Shown here: piece by piece, positions 22,660 to 33,537 of the stretch
Layout of the letters: each line of letters starts with the position of its first letter
Position numbering within the stretch: the stretch's first letter is position 1
Assembly (NCBI GenBank): GCA_027405735.1
Contig: JAPEHQ010000001.1
Location: 6,944,001-7,008,000, forward strand
Reading direction: 5' to 3'
DNA: 64,000 nt
From: Mucor racemosus
Taxonomy: Eukaryota; Mucoromycota; Mucoromycetes; Mucorales; Mucoraceae
The notes under the pieces: model-generated
The model's database searches: none
Told to the model about the DNA's origin: nothing
The model's input: only the letters and a program-made list of their open reading frames with translations
Translations under genes and position numbers: made by a program

Positions 22660-23900
22660 CTGGGAATGGGTGAATTTCTCTGATTTTTTTCTTAAAACCG
22701 AGTCCAACTTTCATTCCTGCACAACTTTTTTTTTCATTAAATAACGCTAAGAAAAAATTATATGCTAATGTACCTGAGATGCCCAACTTTAATCCAAAAA
22801 TGAGTATCCGGAAATATCCTATTTTTTGTAGTTGGTATTAATTTTTTAGCGCTAATGTTTCAGATTTTTACGCGTATTTCACACCTAAAAATTAAAAACT
22901 TTGAGCCTTCATATCTCTAGAAATAATTAAGCTGTACTAACACCTTTAAATAATAAAACTTATTTGTTTTGAAGTATTCTATAACATATTTAAGTATGAA
23001 AAAATTCTGAGCACTTTTATTTTTTTTCATTTTTTTTCTTTTGGCATTTCTATAGTAGGTTTCAAAATGTTGGTTAAATTGAGCAACCCTTTTTTTACAT
23101 TCATATCATCCAGCTCATTGAGTTCTCTAGGATCCATTTTAGTTTTTTCAAAATATTGATTTTTCGTGAAGATATCCTCAAAAATGTACACAAACAGGTA
23201 CCTCCATTTCTAGCTTCCATTTTTCCCTTATATACCCTCATCCCAAATTCTGAATCTGAAAAAAATTTGGACAAAAATCTTGTTTTCTCTACGAAAAACG
23301 CAGCTAAAAATTTTTGAAATAACTCCATCGATAGATAATGTTTTTGCGCATCATTACAATTAGTTATATTTTAAATATGCTTATAAAAAGTGATGTGTAT
23401 CTTTAAAAAACCTCCAGATTTCAATCGCATTTTACGCAAAATTTAATGTAAAACATTTATTTAAATTTTATTGAGATGGATGCAGAATCCAAAACTGTAC
23501 AGAAACTCTTTAATACGCTAGGTCGACTTACTTTGCAGTTCATGAGCCATTAAACGATTTTGTTTTTTGAATCATTTTTCGTCCATTTTTTAAAATATAT
23601 TTTGGAACCCCGTTATGACAGATTATAAGTTGTAATAAAAACTATTATTTTTATTATCTCGACGAAAAATCAATATTTTTTGCTAAAACAAAAAATGCAG
23701 AGTAGCTTTGAGTTGGATCTATCGTATTTGAAGATTTTACATAATGCGGCTTAATATTGGGCGAAAACATTTGAAACCCATTTAAAAACCATCTGAAACC
23801 TACTTTTCACAACCGTAAGAAATTGATAACAGAAGCCTTATCTCAGCAAATTTTGTTCCTAATAATTTCCAACTTTACATGAGACTAGGGACACATCTTT
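22660..23900 (-). repeat. Repeat R3, copy 1
   Basis: Reverse complement of 52120-53220 and 62450-63310, sharing blocks such as CGCGTAAAAATC, TTTCCGGATACT-like sequence and GGGATGAGGGTATATAAGGG. Each copy has an open frame in the element's own sense that starts FFSDSEFGMRVYKGKMEARN; here it is on the minus strand at 23101-23328 and is cut short after LKW. A fourth, much older copy is at 41690-42600. No known transposon domain was recognised, and the ends were not defined. Confidence 0.8.
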
Positions 23901-24009
23901 GTCACGCAGATATTAAAGGGCAACGTCCACAACCTATTGTGTGTCGAGAAAACCGTCGCCAAATGTACATATTATTGCTTACTGCAAATTTTTAATGAAA
24001 GCATTTTAA

Positions 24010-25080
24010 ATACAATCTCGCACTACGGCCAAACTATGCTTCCCATGGACATAATTATCTACAAAAATGGGCTGAATAAAAAACTTTGTGCAGATCAGGC
24101 AGCCCAGATGAGCAGAGCAATGAGATCAAGGTTTTTTAGTCAATTTATTAAAGTATATCAATTATAATAATACAATTAATAATGAAGATAATTTGAATGA
24201 TTTAAAGCAGATGTGAGTTACTCTGATTCAACAGAATTGCCTTATTGACGAGATATATCAATTTGAAATTTGAGGTTTGAAAGAGTTCTGTCCATGTTCT
24301 TCTTTTGGAGATCAAATGGGAACAACGAGAACAACTTGTTTGGCAACACTAGAAGTATTTATGCGTTTGTAAATTTCTGTTTGTAACACACGAAATCGAC
24401 TGATTTAGAGTTATTTCTCTTTTTTTCCCTAGTCTTTCCTCAGCTCTTTTATTTATGTTTAAAACTACATGAAAAAGACCAATACTTTTCATAAACTAAT
24501 TAAGTAGCAGGCGCAAGTACATGTTTTTCCTATTGTTTATTAGGAAATAAATTATTAGCTGTTAATGTTAGGGTGCGCTATAATATTTTCTTCGAACAAA
24601 AAAAGCATTGTTACGCCAGGAGATTATATCAATCTCAAAGCTAAAATATGTACTGAATCATTTAATAAAAATAAAGAAAAACTGCTATAAAATGAAAGAG
24701 CACACTAAAACTAAAGAACTTTATTACAAGATCGAAACATCTTCTTTTATATTCACATTCTCTAATTATATGACTAGTCTAAAATGAGTCTAATCATATA
24801 TATATATATACAGTATATATATCCAATCAAGTCTAGGTGACACACACTAGTTCCACATTCCTGTATAAACGGAGCTTCATAACATAATACACAGCAATGT
24901 AGAACTTAACATATCAAACTGTGTCGTAATCTTAACCAAGGAATGCACCCAGATCTGTGGATGCAACAAGCATCCAAGACTTAGTCATTTTGTTCCATCA
25001 TATACGTTGTAATCAATGCATTTTGGTCGAAAGTCGATATCTAACAACAGGAAAATTGGTGAATGTAAATGTACAAAGCA
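24010..25080 (+). repeat. Repeat unit R4, copy 2 (interrupted by a solo LTR)
   Basis: This matches 3350-4390. It contains family-A LTR 24609-24968 at a position that is empty in copy 1, and is empty where copy 1 has its LTR. The frame at 23937-24167 ends in this unit (QAAQMSRAMRSRFFSQFIKV) and is the best-conserved coding-like segment, but there is no family match. Confidence 0.8.
24609..24968 (-). mobile_element. Solo LTR, family A, copy 2
   Basis: Begins TGTTACGCCAGGAG and ends CTGTGGATGCAACA, flanked by a perfect AGCAT duplication (24604-24608, 24969-24973). It is in minus orientation relative to copy 1. Confidence 0.9.
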
Positions 25081-25231
25081 AAGCTTACTTTTGAATCAAA
25101 ATACTAACTATTCTGATTAACATCAATAGGTTCAAAAAGCATAGTTAAGTACAAGCACTGCTACTAATAAATAGCATAATTTGATATGCAGACAATTCTT
25201 GAAGCATTTATCCTTTTTTTTTTGGCAATAC

Positions 25232-26243
25232 TGCAGTAAAATGTAAAATAAAAGCTTTGAAAAAGATACAGTTTAAATCCTTCTTTATTCAAATATTCAA
25301 ATAATGTGTAATGATTCACATTACATGATGTCTCAACAATAATTGCAGGAATTAGTTTCAGTTAGATAATCCATATAAATATGTAAATGTTGAATCAGAT
25401 ATTGAACTTTAGTGAAAATATCTGTTTCTTTCCTTTGTTAATAATTTTAAATCAAATAAACTTATTATCACAACCCCAATCGATCTATTACTTAATACTA
25501 CTTGTCCAATATTAATTACATTTAATACATAGTAAGTATTGACCAAAGTAATAGTCAACTACAGTTAGTAACACCAACAACGTCCACCTTTTGTACTTCT
25601 TTCTTAATAGACTCAACCTATTACAAGATCATAGTACTCATTACATAATGGATAGTGTGCAATAGGTCTATATTTCTACTCTATTTATATTAGTTGTGAT
25701 TTTGTTATATCTGGGAGTTGCACCGTAACCGTCAGTGATCTATCAGAATTAGGAATAACCAGATTACCAACTTAGGACTTCTGTCAAACCGTGATGTTTA
25801 ACATGCGAATCAGACAATGCTGCATTCCATACATATATCATCATGCTACTTATTAAATGATTGAAGCATGATTCCATTATCTTCATGCAATATCCATATG
25901 TTTATTCATTTTGGTAAATCAATTAGTTTGTTTGTGATTTTAAAGTTTATATTGAGCTTCTTGATTTACATAATCAAGGCGGTCTTTTAATGCCCGTTTT
26001 TGGCATATTTGTTAATCATCTGCATAGAGCAATCCTTACTTTGGTCTATGTGTTTCTTCAGTTTATTTTATGAATCAATTTGCTTTGTTTATGATTCGGT
26101 CTATTTTATTATATGCTAAATTACTAATACTTTCTGTATTTAATGTTAAATTCATGTTATCTCTATTTGAATATTAGAGCATGGTTTTATGTGAGATAAC
26201 ATTTAATTTCTTATGTGGGGAAATAGTATCCTAGTTCAGCACA
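25232..26243 (-). mobile_element. Solo LTR, family F, split by a nested LTR
   Basis: Ends are TGCAGTAAAATG and AGTTCAGCACA, flanked by a perfect AATAC duplication (25227-25231, 26244-26248). The uninterrupted sequence is visible at about 32535-32560 (GCAATACTACAAATAATCG on the opposite strand). A family-D LTR lies inside it at 25307-25645. On the minus strand, TATAAATAGAG precedes a GAATAAAG signal, so transcription probably ran leftward. A diverged relic is at 13190-13360, and 49.5 kb shares its poly(A)-side sequence. Confidence 0.8.
25307..25645. mobile_element. Solo LTR, family D, copy 1, nested in LTR-F
   Basis: Begins TGTAATGATTCACATTAC and ends ATAGTACTCATTACA, flanked by a perfect TAATG duplication (25302-25306, 25646-25650). 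The other copy, in the opposite orientation, is the outer element at 28769-29877. Confidence 0.85.
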
Positions 26244-26462
26244 AATACTACAAATCGTCGTTCAATATGACTGAATATTAATGAATGAGAGAAAACACAA
26301 CTGGTAAAAAACTGACACCCAATGTACATCGAGGTCAAGATTGATAAAAGGTGGTGCATTCATTGTGTAATGGTGTAATGGAAATCGCAACATTTTGATG
26401 GATAGAAATTACACGACCAAGATGCTGTGTTTCCCTCAAGATTTTTAAAAGGGGTTTAAAAA

Positions 26463-27192
26463 TGTAGTAAATGACGAAGTTATTTACTAAAATAAAAAAT
26501 ACATAAAAATAAAAGCAGTAGAAATACAGTTATAATCAGCTAAAGTTTTTATTACAAAAGATTTCTCAAGAGTTAAAATAATTGAAAAAGTATGAGGGTA
26601 TTTATAGTGATTTAGAGAACTTGGATACCATCAGACTTGAATGGATGTATATTTAGTAATCTTCTAGTTTTGAGTACATTGTTATTGATTTGATATTTGA
26701 AGGGGTAAATAATGTAGAGCATTGACCTTAAGGGATTGTATGTCAAGTGTGACAATATCGACCTTTTTGGGCAATGGTTGTTTTGTTTATTATTGCTATA
26801 TCTATTTTATGTAATCTTGATTTTAAGAGGTAGTTTTTTATATGCTTGAAACTTATTTATATTGATAGTGCAACTTCAATATAGATGAGCAGTTGACTAA
26901 ATTGATATCTTTGTTTATTATTATTACTGATTTGGATAGAATCCTGTTTTGATATATATGTCATTTGTGTAATTGATTGCGCCGCGATCAAGGGTGCTAT
27001 CATCTACACGACATGTATTATGGTTCAAAAAGGTATTTCATATTTTTAGCATGCGTTTGTTATTGTGTTTAATTGAAGCGTTTGTTTATTATTGTTGTTC
27101 ATATTTCAAGTGGCATCATATTTTATGAGCGACACTTGGAATTTATGTTGTTTTATTGTTATAAAGCGTTTTTAGTATGTAATTCCACTGCA
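26463..27192 (-). mobile_element. Solo LTR, family C, copy 2
   Basis: Begins TGTAGTAAATGACG and ends AATTCCACTGCA, flanked by AAAAA (26458-26462) and AAAAG (27193-27197). The empty site on the opposite strand at 32325-32345 reads ATTTAAAAGCGTAC, so AAAAG is the original target and the left copy has one change. Confidence 0.85.
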
Positions 27193-27339
27193 AAAAGCAT
27201 ACTTTATCAAACTTAATTAGATGTTAAATACTCACCATATGCTATTAGTATCATCTTGGTTTTTATTTAATTGCTGTATTATTAAAAATCAAGCTTTTCG
27301 TAGCTTATAACAATGACAATGGGATGTTTCTGATTTTAG

Positions 27340-27571
27340 ATTGACATTTATCATAAGGCGGGCTGATGGTACGTTTGATACTACTGTAGATGGAGCAAGT
27401 CAATTTAGTTTATGGAATTTGAATGCAAATACCGAGGAACCATTTGCAAGTACTTAGATTGGTTCTTCTGTTAAAGCATTGTTGAATAAATTGGCTTCTT
27501 GGGACAAAGAGGGTAAAAATGCGGCAATAGGTTCCAATGACGGCCCTGATTATATTTATGATATTGGAGAG
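27340..27571 (+). pseudogene. Captured WD-repeat exon, dynein intermediate chain-like (copy 3, best preserved)
   Basis: 232 bp between an acceptor-like CTGATTTTAG and a donor GAG/GTAAGA. Translation gives ASQFSLWNLNANTEEPF, then an in-frame TAG, then blocks around KALLNKLASWDKEGKNAAI and DYIYDIGE. This is the order seen in the last WD repeat of dynein intermediate chains (WNLNNDTE...; ...ALNRVRW...; ...YDVGE). It is a broken fragment, with introns still attached, carried by the repeat. The copy at 31957-32188 has exactly the same length in inverted orientation. Confidence 0.55.
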
Positions 27572-28763
27572 GTAAGACTAAAATTCAACGTAAATCACCT
27601 CTAGCGCAATAATTATAAAGTAAGACTATATCATCATCAAATAAGCTATCACACAATATTAACATGTTGTATAAAGATTTACAGTAATAAGCTTGAATCA
27701 AATGGGTACAGCATCGTAAGTTCTTGAAAAAGTTCTGAGGTATTATAAAATCTCTTATTTTTAAGACTTACAAGGCTTATAAGTGGAATATTAATTTCGA
27801 AAATTATTTTTGTCCAGATCATCAATTTTAACATTTTTTAATTTTTTTTTCTGATTTTGCAAATCTAGAGTGAATTATACTATCAATTGTAAAAACAAAA
27901 AATATACACATACACAACATTTAGCGCTCTATTTGCTCAATAAAAAATAACAAACATTTTTATTGCAAAATATCACATGAAAATCCTTTAACCAAAAACC
28001 CGTTTTTGGGGCAAAAGTACAAAGTTTCATTACTTGACATTTAATATTAAGCTTTTATAAAATGTGTATTAGTCATAGCTACAATTTTCTCTCATAATGT
28101 AGTATATTTAAACGTCGATTTTGGTATGAAAATTTGATTTTTCTTTTTTTTGATGAAAATCATGAGTGTTGGTAAGGATGAAATGAGCCCTGAAAATGTC
28201 CGCTACAAAAACTGAATTTTCAGACCGTACATGGTTAAATATAAGAAAAGTAAAAAAAAAAACACTCTTTTATTTAAAACTTAGATATATACCATAGAAT
28301 AAGAGATCTAGCTGTTCAATCTTGCTATGCTCAATTATGACATCGCTCTAAGGGCTCGCTTTTGCAATTTTTTAATGAATATATGATATGACAGACGGTT
28401 TTTCTGGAAGAAAAATGTATGTATGTTTCTATAGTAGTAACGGATACTGCCTATTTTGTTTATTAGTTTATGGTTCATGCGCTGTAAAGCTGTTTTTACA
28501 TTGGCTGAAATGTGCGATTTAGCAGGGTTTTAAATGAGCTAAATAATGTAAAACCTTGAAAATTCTTTTCCACGTGTGTTGCTTCTCTCTTTTGTTTTCA
28601 TATTCCAAAGATATATTCACTGTTTGATAATAAGGCATATCAGACTATCAAGCTGGTATTCTTTTCTTGTAGTATCTAATACGCATCCAACATAAGGGGC
28701 TAATGTTTTAAATATAGGTACCAGTCGTTATATTAGAGACTGATATTCTCATTTAATCACATT
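27572..28763 (+). repeat. Left arm of long inverted repeat, pair 2
   Basis: Inverted with respect to 31040-31956, and sharing pair-2 variants with it rather than with pair 1. The arms here point outward, with the WD exons on the outside, whereas in pair 1 the WD exons are on the inside. Confidence 0.9.
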
Positions 28764-28932
28764 CTAAGTGTAATAAGTACTATAATCTTGTAATAGATTG
28801 AGTCTATTAAGAAAGAAGTACTAGAGGTAGACGTTGTTGGTGTTACTACTAATTGTAGTTGACTATTACTTTGGTCAATACTTACCATGTATTAAGTGTG
28901 ATTAATATTTGACAAGTAATATTAAGTAATAG

Positions 28933-29695
28933 TGATCTATCAGAATTATAACATTCGATATACAGAAGAGCTCCGACAAATTTAGCAGATCTTATCTATC
29001 CAGTAAATGGTTCCTGTCACCCAGGAACTAATACTGGAACATAACATGTTATAATAATATTATCTATTGTCACATCTAAGTATAAAAGACGAGCCGAGCC
29101 TAGGACGAGCTTGACCAAAGCTCGCCACAACGAGCCGAGCTTTGTATCACTCGAGCTCGAGCCGAGCTTTAATAAAAGCTCGTTTGACAAAGACGAGTTT
29201 TTGACTTTTTTTTAAAAAGCTCGTTTGAGAAAGACGAGCTTTTGACTTCTTTTCAAAAAGTTCAAATTTAAATAATAATTAGTAAATGCTATGACATTAT
29301 TACTTTAGATAATTGTCAATTGACATTCATAAGTTTGCTTTACTTTAGATATTTGTCACTGGAAAGGTAAAATAAAGCTCGCATTGAGATGATGAGTTTT
29401 AGTCGCTGCATAAAAAAGCTCGTTTGGGGTAAACGAGCTCTAGTCACGCGCAAAAAAAAGCTCGTCGAGGTTGAACGAGCTTTTTTGTAAGCTCGTCTAA
29501 CTTTAACGAGCCTTGAGAAAAGCTCGGCTGCATAAAAAAGGCTCGGCTCGTTTAATATCACTAGTCACATCTAATGGATCCCTGTCCATTAGATCTTATC
29601 ACACAATTCCAATAACTATATAAACCCATATTTAATTTATTCTAATAAACGGTACTTTTTACGTTGATTTTAATTTACAAAGTCTCGATAAATCA
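28933..29695 (+). mobile_element. Solo LTR, family E, nested in LTR-D
   Basis: Begins TGATCTATCAGAATTATAAC and ends GTCTCGATAAATCA, flanked by a perfect AATAG duplication (28928-28932, 29696-29700). Near the right end it has ACTATATAAACCC followed by CTAATAAACGG, a TATA and poly(A) pair in plus orientation. It is itself interrupted by the hAT-like insertion at 29077-29563. Confidence 0.75.
29077..29563. mobile_element. Non-autonomous hAT-like element with GAGCTCG subterminal repeats
   Basis: Flanked by an 8-bp GTCACATC duplication (29069-29076, 29564-29571), the length expected for hAT elements. Its ends are imperfect inverted repeats whose best part is ACGAGCCGAGCC at the left and GGCTCGGCTCGT at the right. 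The interior is full of degenerate AGCTCGTTTGA-type motifs in both orientations, like the subterminal binding sites of hAT transposases. There is no transposase frame; the frame at 29340-29561 is a by-product of the repeats. Confidence 0.7.
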
Positions 29696-29901
29696 AATAG
29701 ATCGGTTATAGTTGTGATAATAAGTTTATTTAATTAAAATTATTAATGAAGAAAAGAAACAGATATTTTCACTAATGTTCAACATCTGATTCAACATTTA
29801 CATATTTATATGAATTATACAACTGAAACTAATTCATGCAATTATTGTTAAAACATTATGTAATGTGAATCATTACACTAAGATCAAATATCATTATTCA
29901 C

Positions 29902-30222
29902 TGCTACAAAAATAGTAATTAAACAAAAAAAGTGTTGCGACTACAATTATAACTCTTTGATATTTATTCAAGATATAAAGTAAAAGCAAAGGTTTATGGA
30001 TTACCATAGCCTTTGTGATATATATACTATTTTCTAATTCTATTAATAATACAGTAATAAGATCTTGAAGCAAGATCTTCATGGTTTAGTTCCTAGTTTG
30101 GAAGTACCAGTGGTACAATTTGACATTTTAAAGTATTTGTGTGATTTAAAGTTATTAGATCTTAGATGTTGACTAAGATCAATTTGATTACTAAACAAAC
30201 TTGGTATATGTAGTTTACTACA
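29902..30222 (-). mobile_element. Solo LTR, family B, copy 2
   Basis: Begins TGCTACAAAAATAG and ends TAGTTTACTACA, flanked by TTCAC (29897-29901) and TTTAC (30223-30227). The empty site near 5921 reads CATTATTTACTACTG, so TTTAC is the original target and the left copy has one change. Confidence 0.85.
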
Positions 30223-30990
30223 TTTACTACTGTATTGTTGGACGTATTTCTTGATGATTACCAGATCAAATCGAAGGCCATGATATTTATATCTACTCGA
30301 TGAAAAGCTAGAACTGGCTACAAACCCACGAAATGTTCCAGAAAAGTGATAAAATTTCAAATGGTATAGAAACAAAAATAAAAAAATAATAATTCAATAT
30401 TGTGTCTAATAACCATAGTTTTGATCGTAGCTACTGTATACTTGAAAACAAATCTGTTACGCCAGGAGATTATATCAATCTCAAAGCTAAAATATGTACT
30501 AAATTATTTAATAAAAATAAAGGAAAACTGTTATAAAAATGAAAGAGCACACTAAAACTAAAGAACTTTATTATAAGATCGAAACATCTTCTTTTATATT
30601 CACATTCTCTAATTATATGACCTGTTTAAATGAGTCTATTTATATATATACATATATCCAATCAAGTCTAGGTGACACACACTAGTTCCATATTCCTGCA
30701 TACACGGAGCTTCATAACATAATACACAGCAATGTAGAACTTAACATATCAAACTGTGTCGTAATCTTAACCAAGGAATGCACCCAGATCTGTGGATGCA
30801 ACAAAATCGTTTTACAGCTAACAATCGTAAATTAAAATAGTAAGTTTAAAAAAGGTTAATTTGTTTAAATTTTATGTGTGATAAAAGATAAAGTAACATC
30901 TATATAATCTTAGATTTGGCTTGCATATAAATTCAAGCAGTAAGTGTTATTTAATTTTATGCTCGAGAAAAAACCATTGTTGCTGTAGAC
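30223..30990 (+). repeat. Outer repeat flank, pair 2 (interrupted by a solo LTR)
   Basis: Matches 5921-6339 apart from the LTR-A insertion. The minus-strand frame at 30079-30375 runs from this repeat into the LTR-B beside it and is not a gene. Confidence 0.8.
30455..30803 (-). mobile_element. Solo LTR, family A, copy 3
   Basis: Begins TGTTACGCCAGGAG and ends CTGTGGATGCAACA, flanked by a perfect AAATC duplication (30450-30454, 30804-30808). The uninterrupted homologue at about 6143 reads AAACAAATCTTTTTACAGC. Confidence 0.92.
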
Positions 30991-31039
30991 ATTATAGCTA
31001 CATGTAATGCTGTAATTTTGGACTAACAATGAAGGTGGA

Positions 31040-31956
31040 TAATATGCTTATAAACATAAACTAATAAACAAAATAGGCAGTATCCGTTACTACTATAGAA
31101 ACATACATACATTTTTCTTCCAGAAAAACCGTCTGTCATATCATATATTCATTAAAAAATTGCAAAAGCGAGCCCTTAGAGCGATGTCATAATTGAGCAT
31201 AGCAAGATTGAACAGCTAGATCTCTTATTCTATGGTATATATCTAAGTTTTAAATAAAAGAGTGTTTTTTTTTTTACTTTTCTTATATTTAACCATGTAC
31301 GGTCTGAAAATTCAGTTTTTGTAGCGGACATTTTCAGGGCTCATTTCATCCTTACCAACACTCATGATTTTCATCAAAAAAAAGAAAAATCAAATTTTCA
31401 TACCAAAATCGACGTTTAAATATACTACATTATGAGAGAAAATTGTAGCTATGACTAATACACATTTTATAAAAGCTTAATATTAAATGTCAAGTAATGA
31501 AACTTTGTACTTTTGCCCCAAAAACGGGTTTTTGGTTAAAGGATTTTCATGTGATATTTTGCAATAAAAATGTTTGTTATTTTTTATTGAGCAAATAGAG
31601 CGCTAAATGTTGTGTATGTGTATATTTTTTGTTTTTACAATTGATAGTATAATTCACTCTAGATTTGCAAAATCAGAAAAAAAAAATTAAAAAATGTTAA
31701 AATTGATGATCTGGACAAAAATAATTTTCGAAATTAATATTCCACTTATAAGCCTTGTAAGTCTTAAAAATAAGAGATTTTATAATACCTCAGAACTTTT
31801 TCAAGAACTTACGATGCTGTACCCATTTGATTCAAGCTTATTACTGTAAATCTTTATACAACATGTTAATATTGTGTGATAGCTTATTTGATGATGATAT
31901 AGTCTTACTTTATAATTATTGCGCTAGAGGTGATTTACGTTGAATTTTAGTCTTAC
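31040..31956 (-). repeat. Right arm of long inverted repeat, pair 2
   Basis: Reverse complement of 27572-28480. The outermost 270 bp present in the left arm is missing here: the arm joins foreign sequence near 31060, whose neighbour (TTTTGGACTAACAATGAAGG) recurs at 49141. Confidence 0.88.
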
Positions 31957-32188
31957 CTCTCCAATATCATAAATATAATCAGGGCCGTCATTGGAACCTA
32001 TTGCCGCATTTTTACCCTCTTTGTCCCAAGAAGCCAATTTATTCAACAATGCTTTAACAGAAGAACCAATCTAAGTACTTGCAAATGGTTCCTCGGTATT
32101 TGCATTCAAATTCCATAAACTAAATTGACTTGCTCCATCTACAGTAGTATCAAACGTACCATCAGCCCGCCTTATGATAAATGTCAAT
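31957..32188 (-). pseudogene. Captured WD-repeat exon, dynein intermediate chain-like (copy 4)
   Basis: Inverted copy of 27340-27571, same length, with the same stop codon and the same acceptor and donor sites. Confidence 0.55.
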
Positions 32189-32339
32189 CTAAAATCAGAA
32201 ACATCCCATTGTCATTGTTATAAGCTACGAAAAGCTTGATTTTTAATAATACAGCAATTAAATAAAAACCAAGATGATACTAATAGCATATGGTGAGTAT
32301 TTAACATCTAATTAAGTTTGATAAAGTACGCTTTTAAAT

Positions 32340-32760
32340 CCTTTTAAAAATCCTGAGGGAAACACAACATCTTGGCCCTGTAATTTCTATCCATCAAAAT
32401 GCTGCGATTTCCGCTACATAATGAATGCGCCTTTTATCAATCTTGACCTCGATGTACATTGTTGGGTACTGTATCAGTTTTTTACCGGTTGTATTTTCTC
32501 TGATTCATTAATAATATTTAGTCATATTGAACGATTATTTGTAGTATTGCCAAAAAAAAAAAAAAAAAAGAGCAAATGCTTCAAGGGTTTTCTGCATATC
32601 AAATTATGCGATCTAGTAGCAATGATTGCACTTAACTATGCTCTTTGAACCTATTGCGTTAATCAGGATCATTAGTACTTTTATTCAAAAGCAAGCTTTG
32701 CTTTATACATTTACATTCACCCATTCAATAAATGACATCGCATTTATTATCTGTTATATC
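32340..32760 (+). repeat. Repeat tail, pair 2 copy
   Basis: Matches 1560-1950 directly and 25075-26460 in inverted orientation. Because it is uninterrupted, it provides the empty sites for LTR-F and for LTR-C copy 2. The 75-codon frame at 32421-32648 corresponds to the frame at 1645-1854 but differs by indels. Confidence 0.8.
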
Positions 32761-33537
32761 AATCTACCAACTTCATCTTGATTCGATACATTTGACAACT
32801 AAATGCCTATATATAATCAGACCGATTAGCTTAAACCCCGCCAATCTCAACTATATAATGTATGATTATGCCGTGATCAAAAATGTAGATAGAATCAAGT
32901 AACATAGTGCAAATAAAAGCTTAACGACTTATAGTGTTGAAATATATGAAATAAAAAAGGTGTGTGATAATGTTGTTTTTTTCTATTGATTAAAGCAGCT
33001 GTTGTTGTTTAGCAAATATTGTAATTCTAGATATGCAAAATGCTAGAAGCTTTATATTGCTTCTAACTTCAATAAAAATCTAATATCGTAAATGTTGACT
33101 TTAACTTGGTGTATCAAAGTCTTTAAAGCCTCTAAAATCGGTAAGATATCAATGCTAAACAAGCTTTTGTATTTTCAATCATTACTATGTGATCCGACTG
33201 ATTTTCTTCGATTATGCTATGTATATATGAAGTATTATGCAATTGAAAACCATAAAAATAAAAAGGGTCGAGATATTTACAGTATTTCATCTTGGCGATC
33301 TCCTTGAGTCGCCCTTCTAGTAGTAGATTTGGCTGGTAAAACCGACTCGATAATTTGCTAGTTTTGACCGACCACCGCCATTATTCTCCTCTTATTGAAC
33401 CAAACTTGCTCATGAAAGCTGATAAATCAACAATAAATCAATGAATTTATATTTTTGCTATGCGCTTAAATTATGAATTACTTTATTTATATGAGAAAAT
33501 GATATAATTGTTGTTTTACTATTTTTGTTATTTTATT
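32761..33537. other. Intergenic; end of the repeat block, no gene
   Basis: No repeat partner in this window and no supportable frame; the 71-codon frame at 33092-33307 has no recognisable similarity. It contains the 3' flank of the minus-strand gene that follows. Confidence 0.4.

Larger units (their letters stand above)
28769..29877. mobile_element. Solo LTR, family D, copy 2, host of nested insertions
   Basis: Begins TGTAATAAGTACTATAATC and ends GTGAATCATTACA, flanked by a perfect CTAAG duplication (28764-28768, 29878-29882). The empty site at about 5902 reads CATTCCAAGATC. Removing the LTR-E insertion at 28933-29695 leaves about 340 bp, the same length as copy 1. Confidence 0.85.

Noticed and set aside
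29340..29561. 73-codon minus-strand frame
   Set aside because: It lies within the AGCTCG repeat-rich hAT-like element and has no family resemblance.
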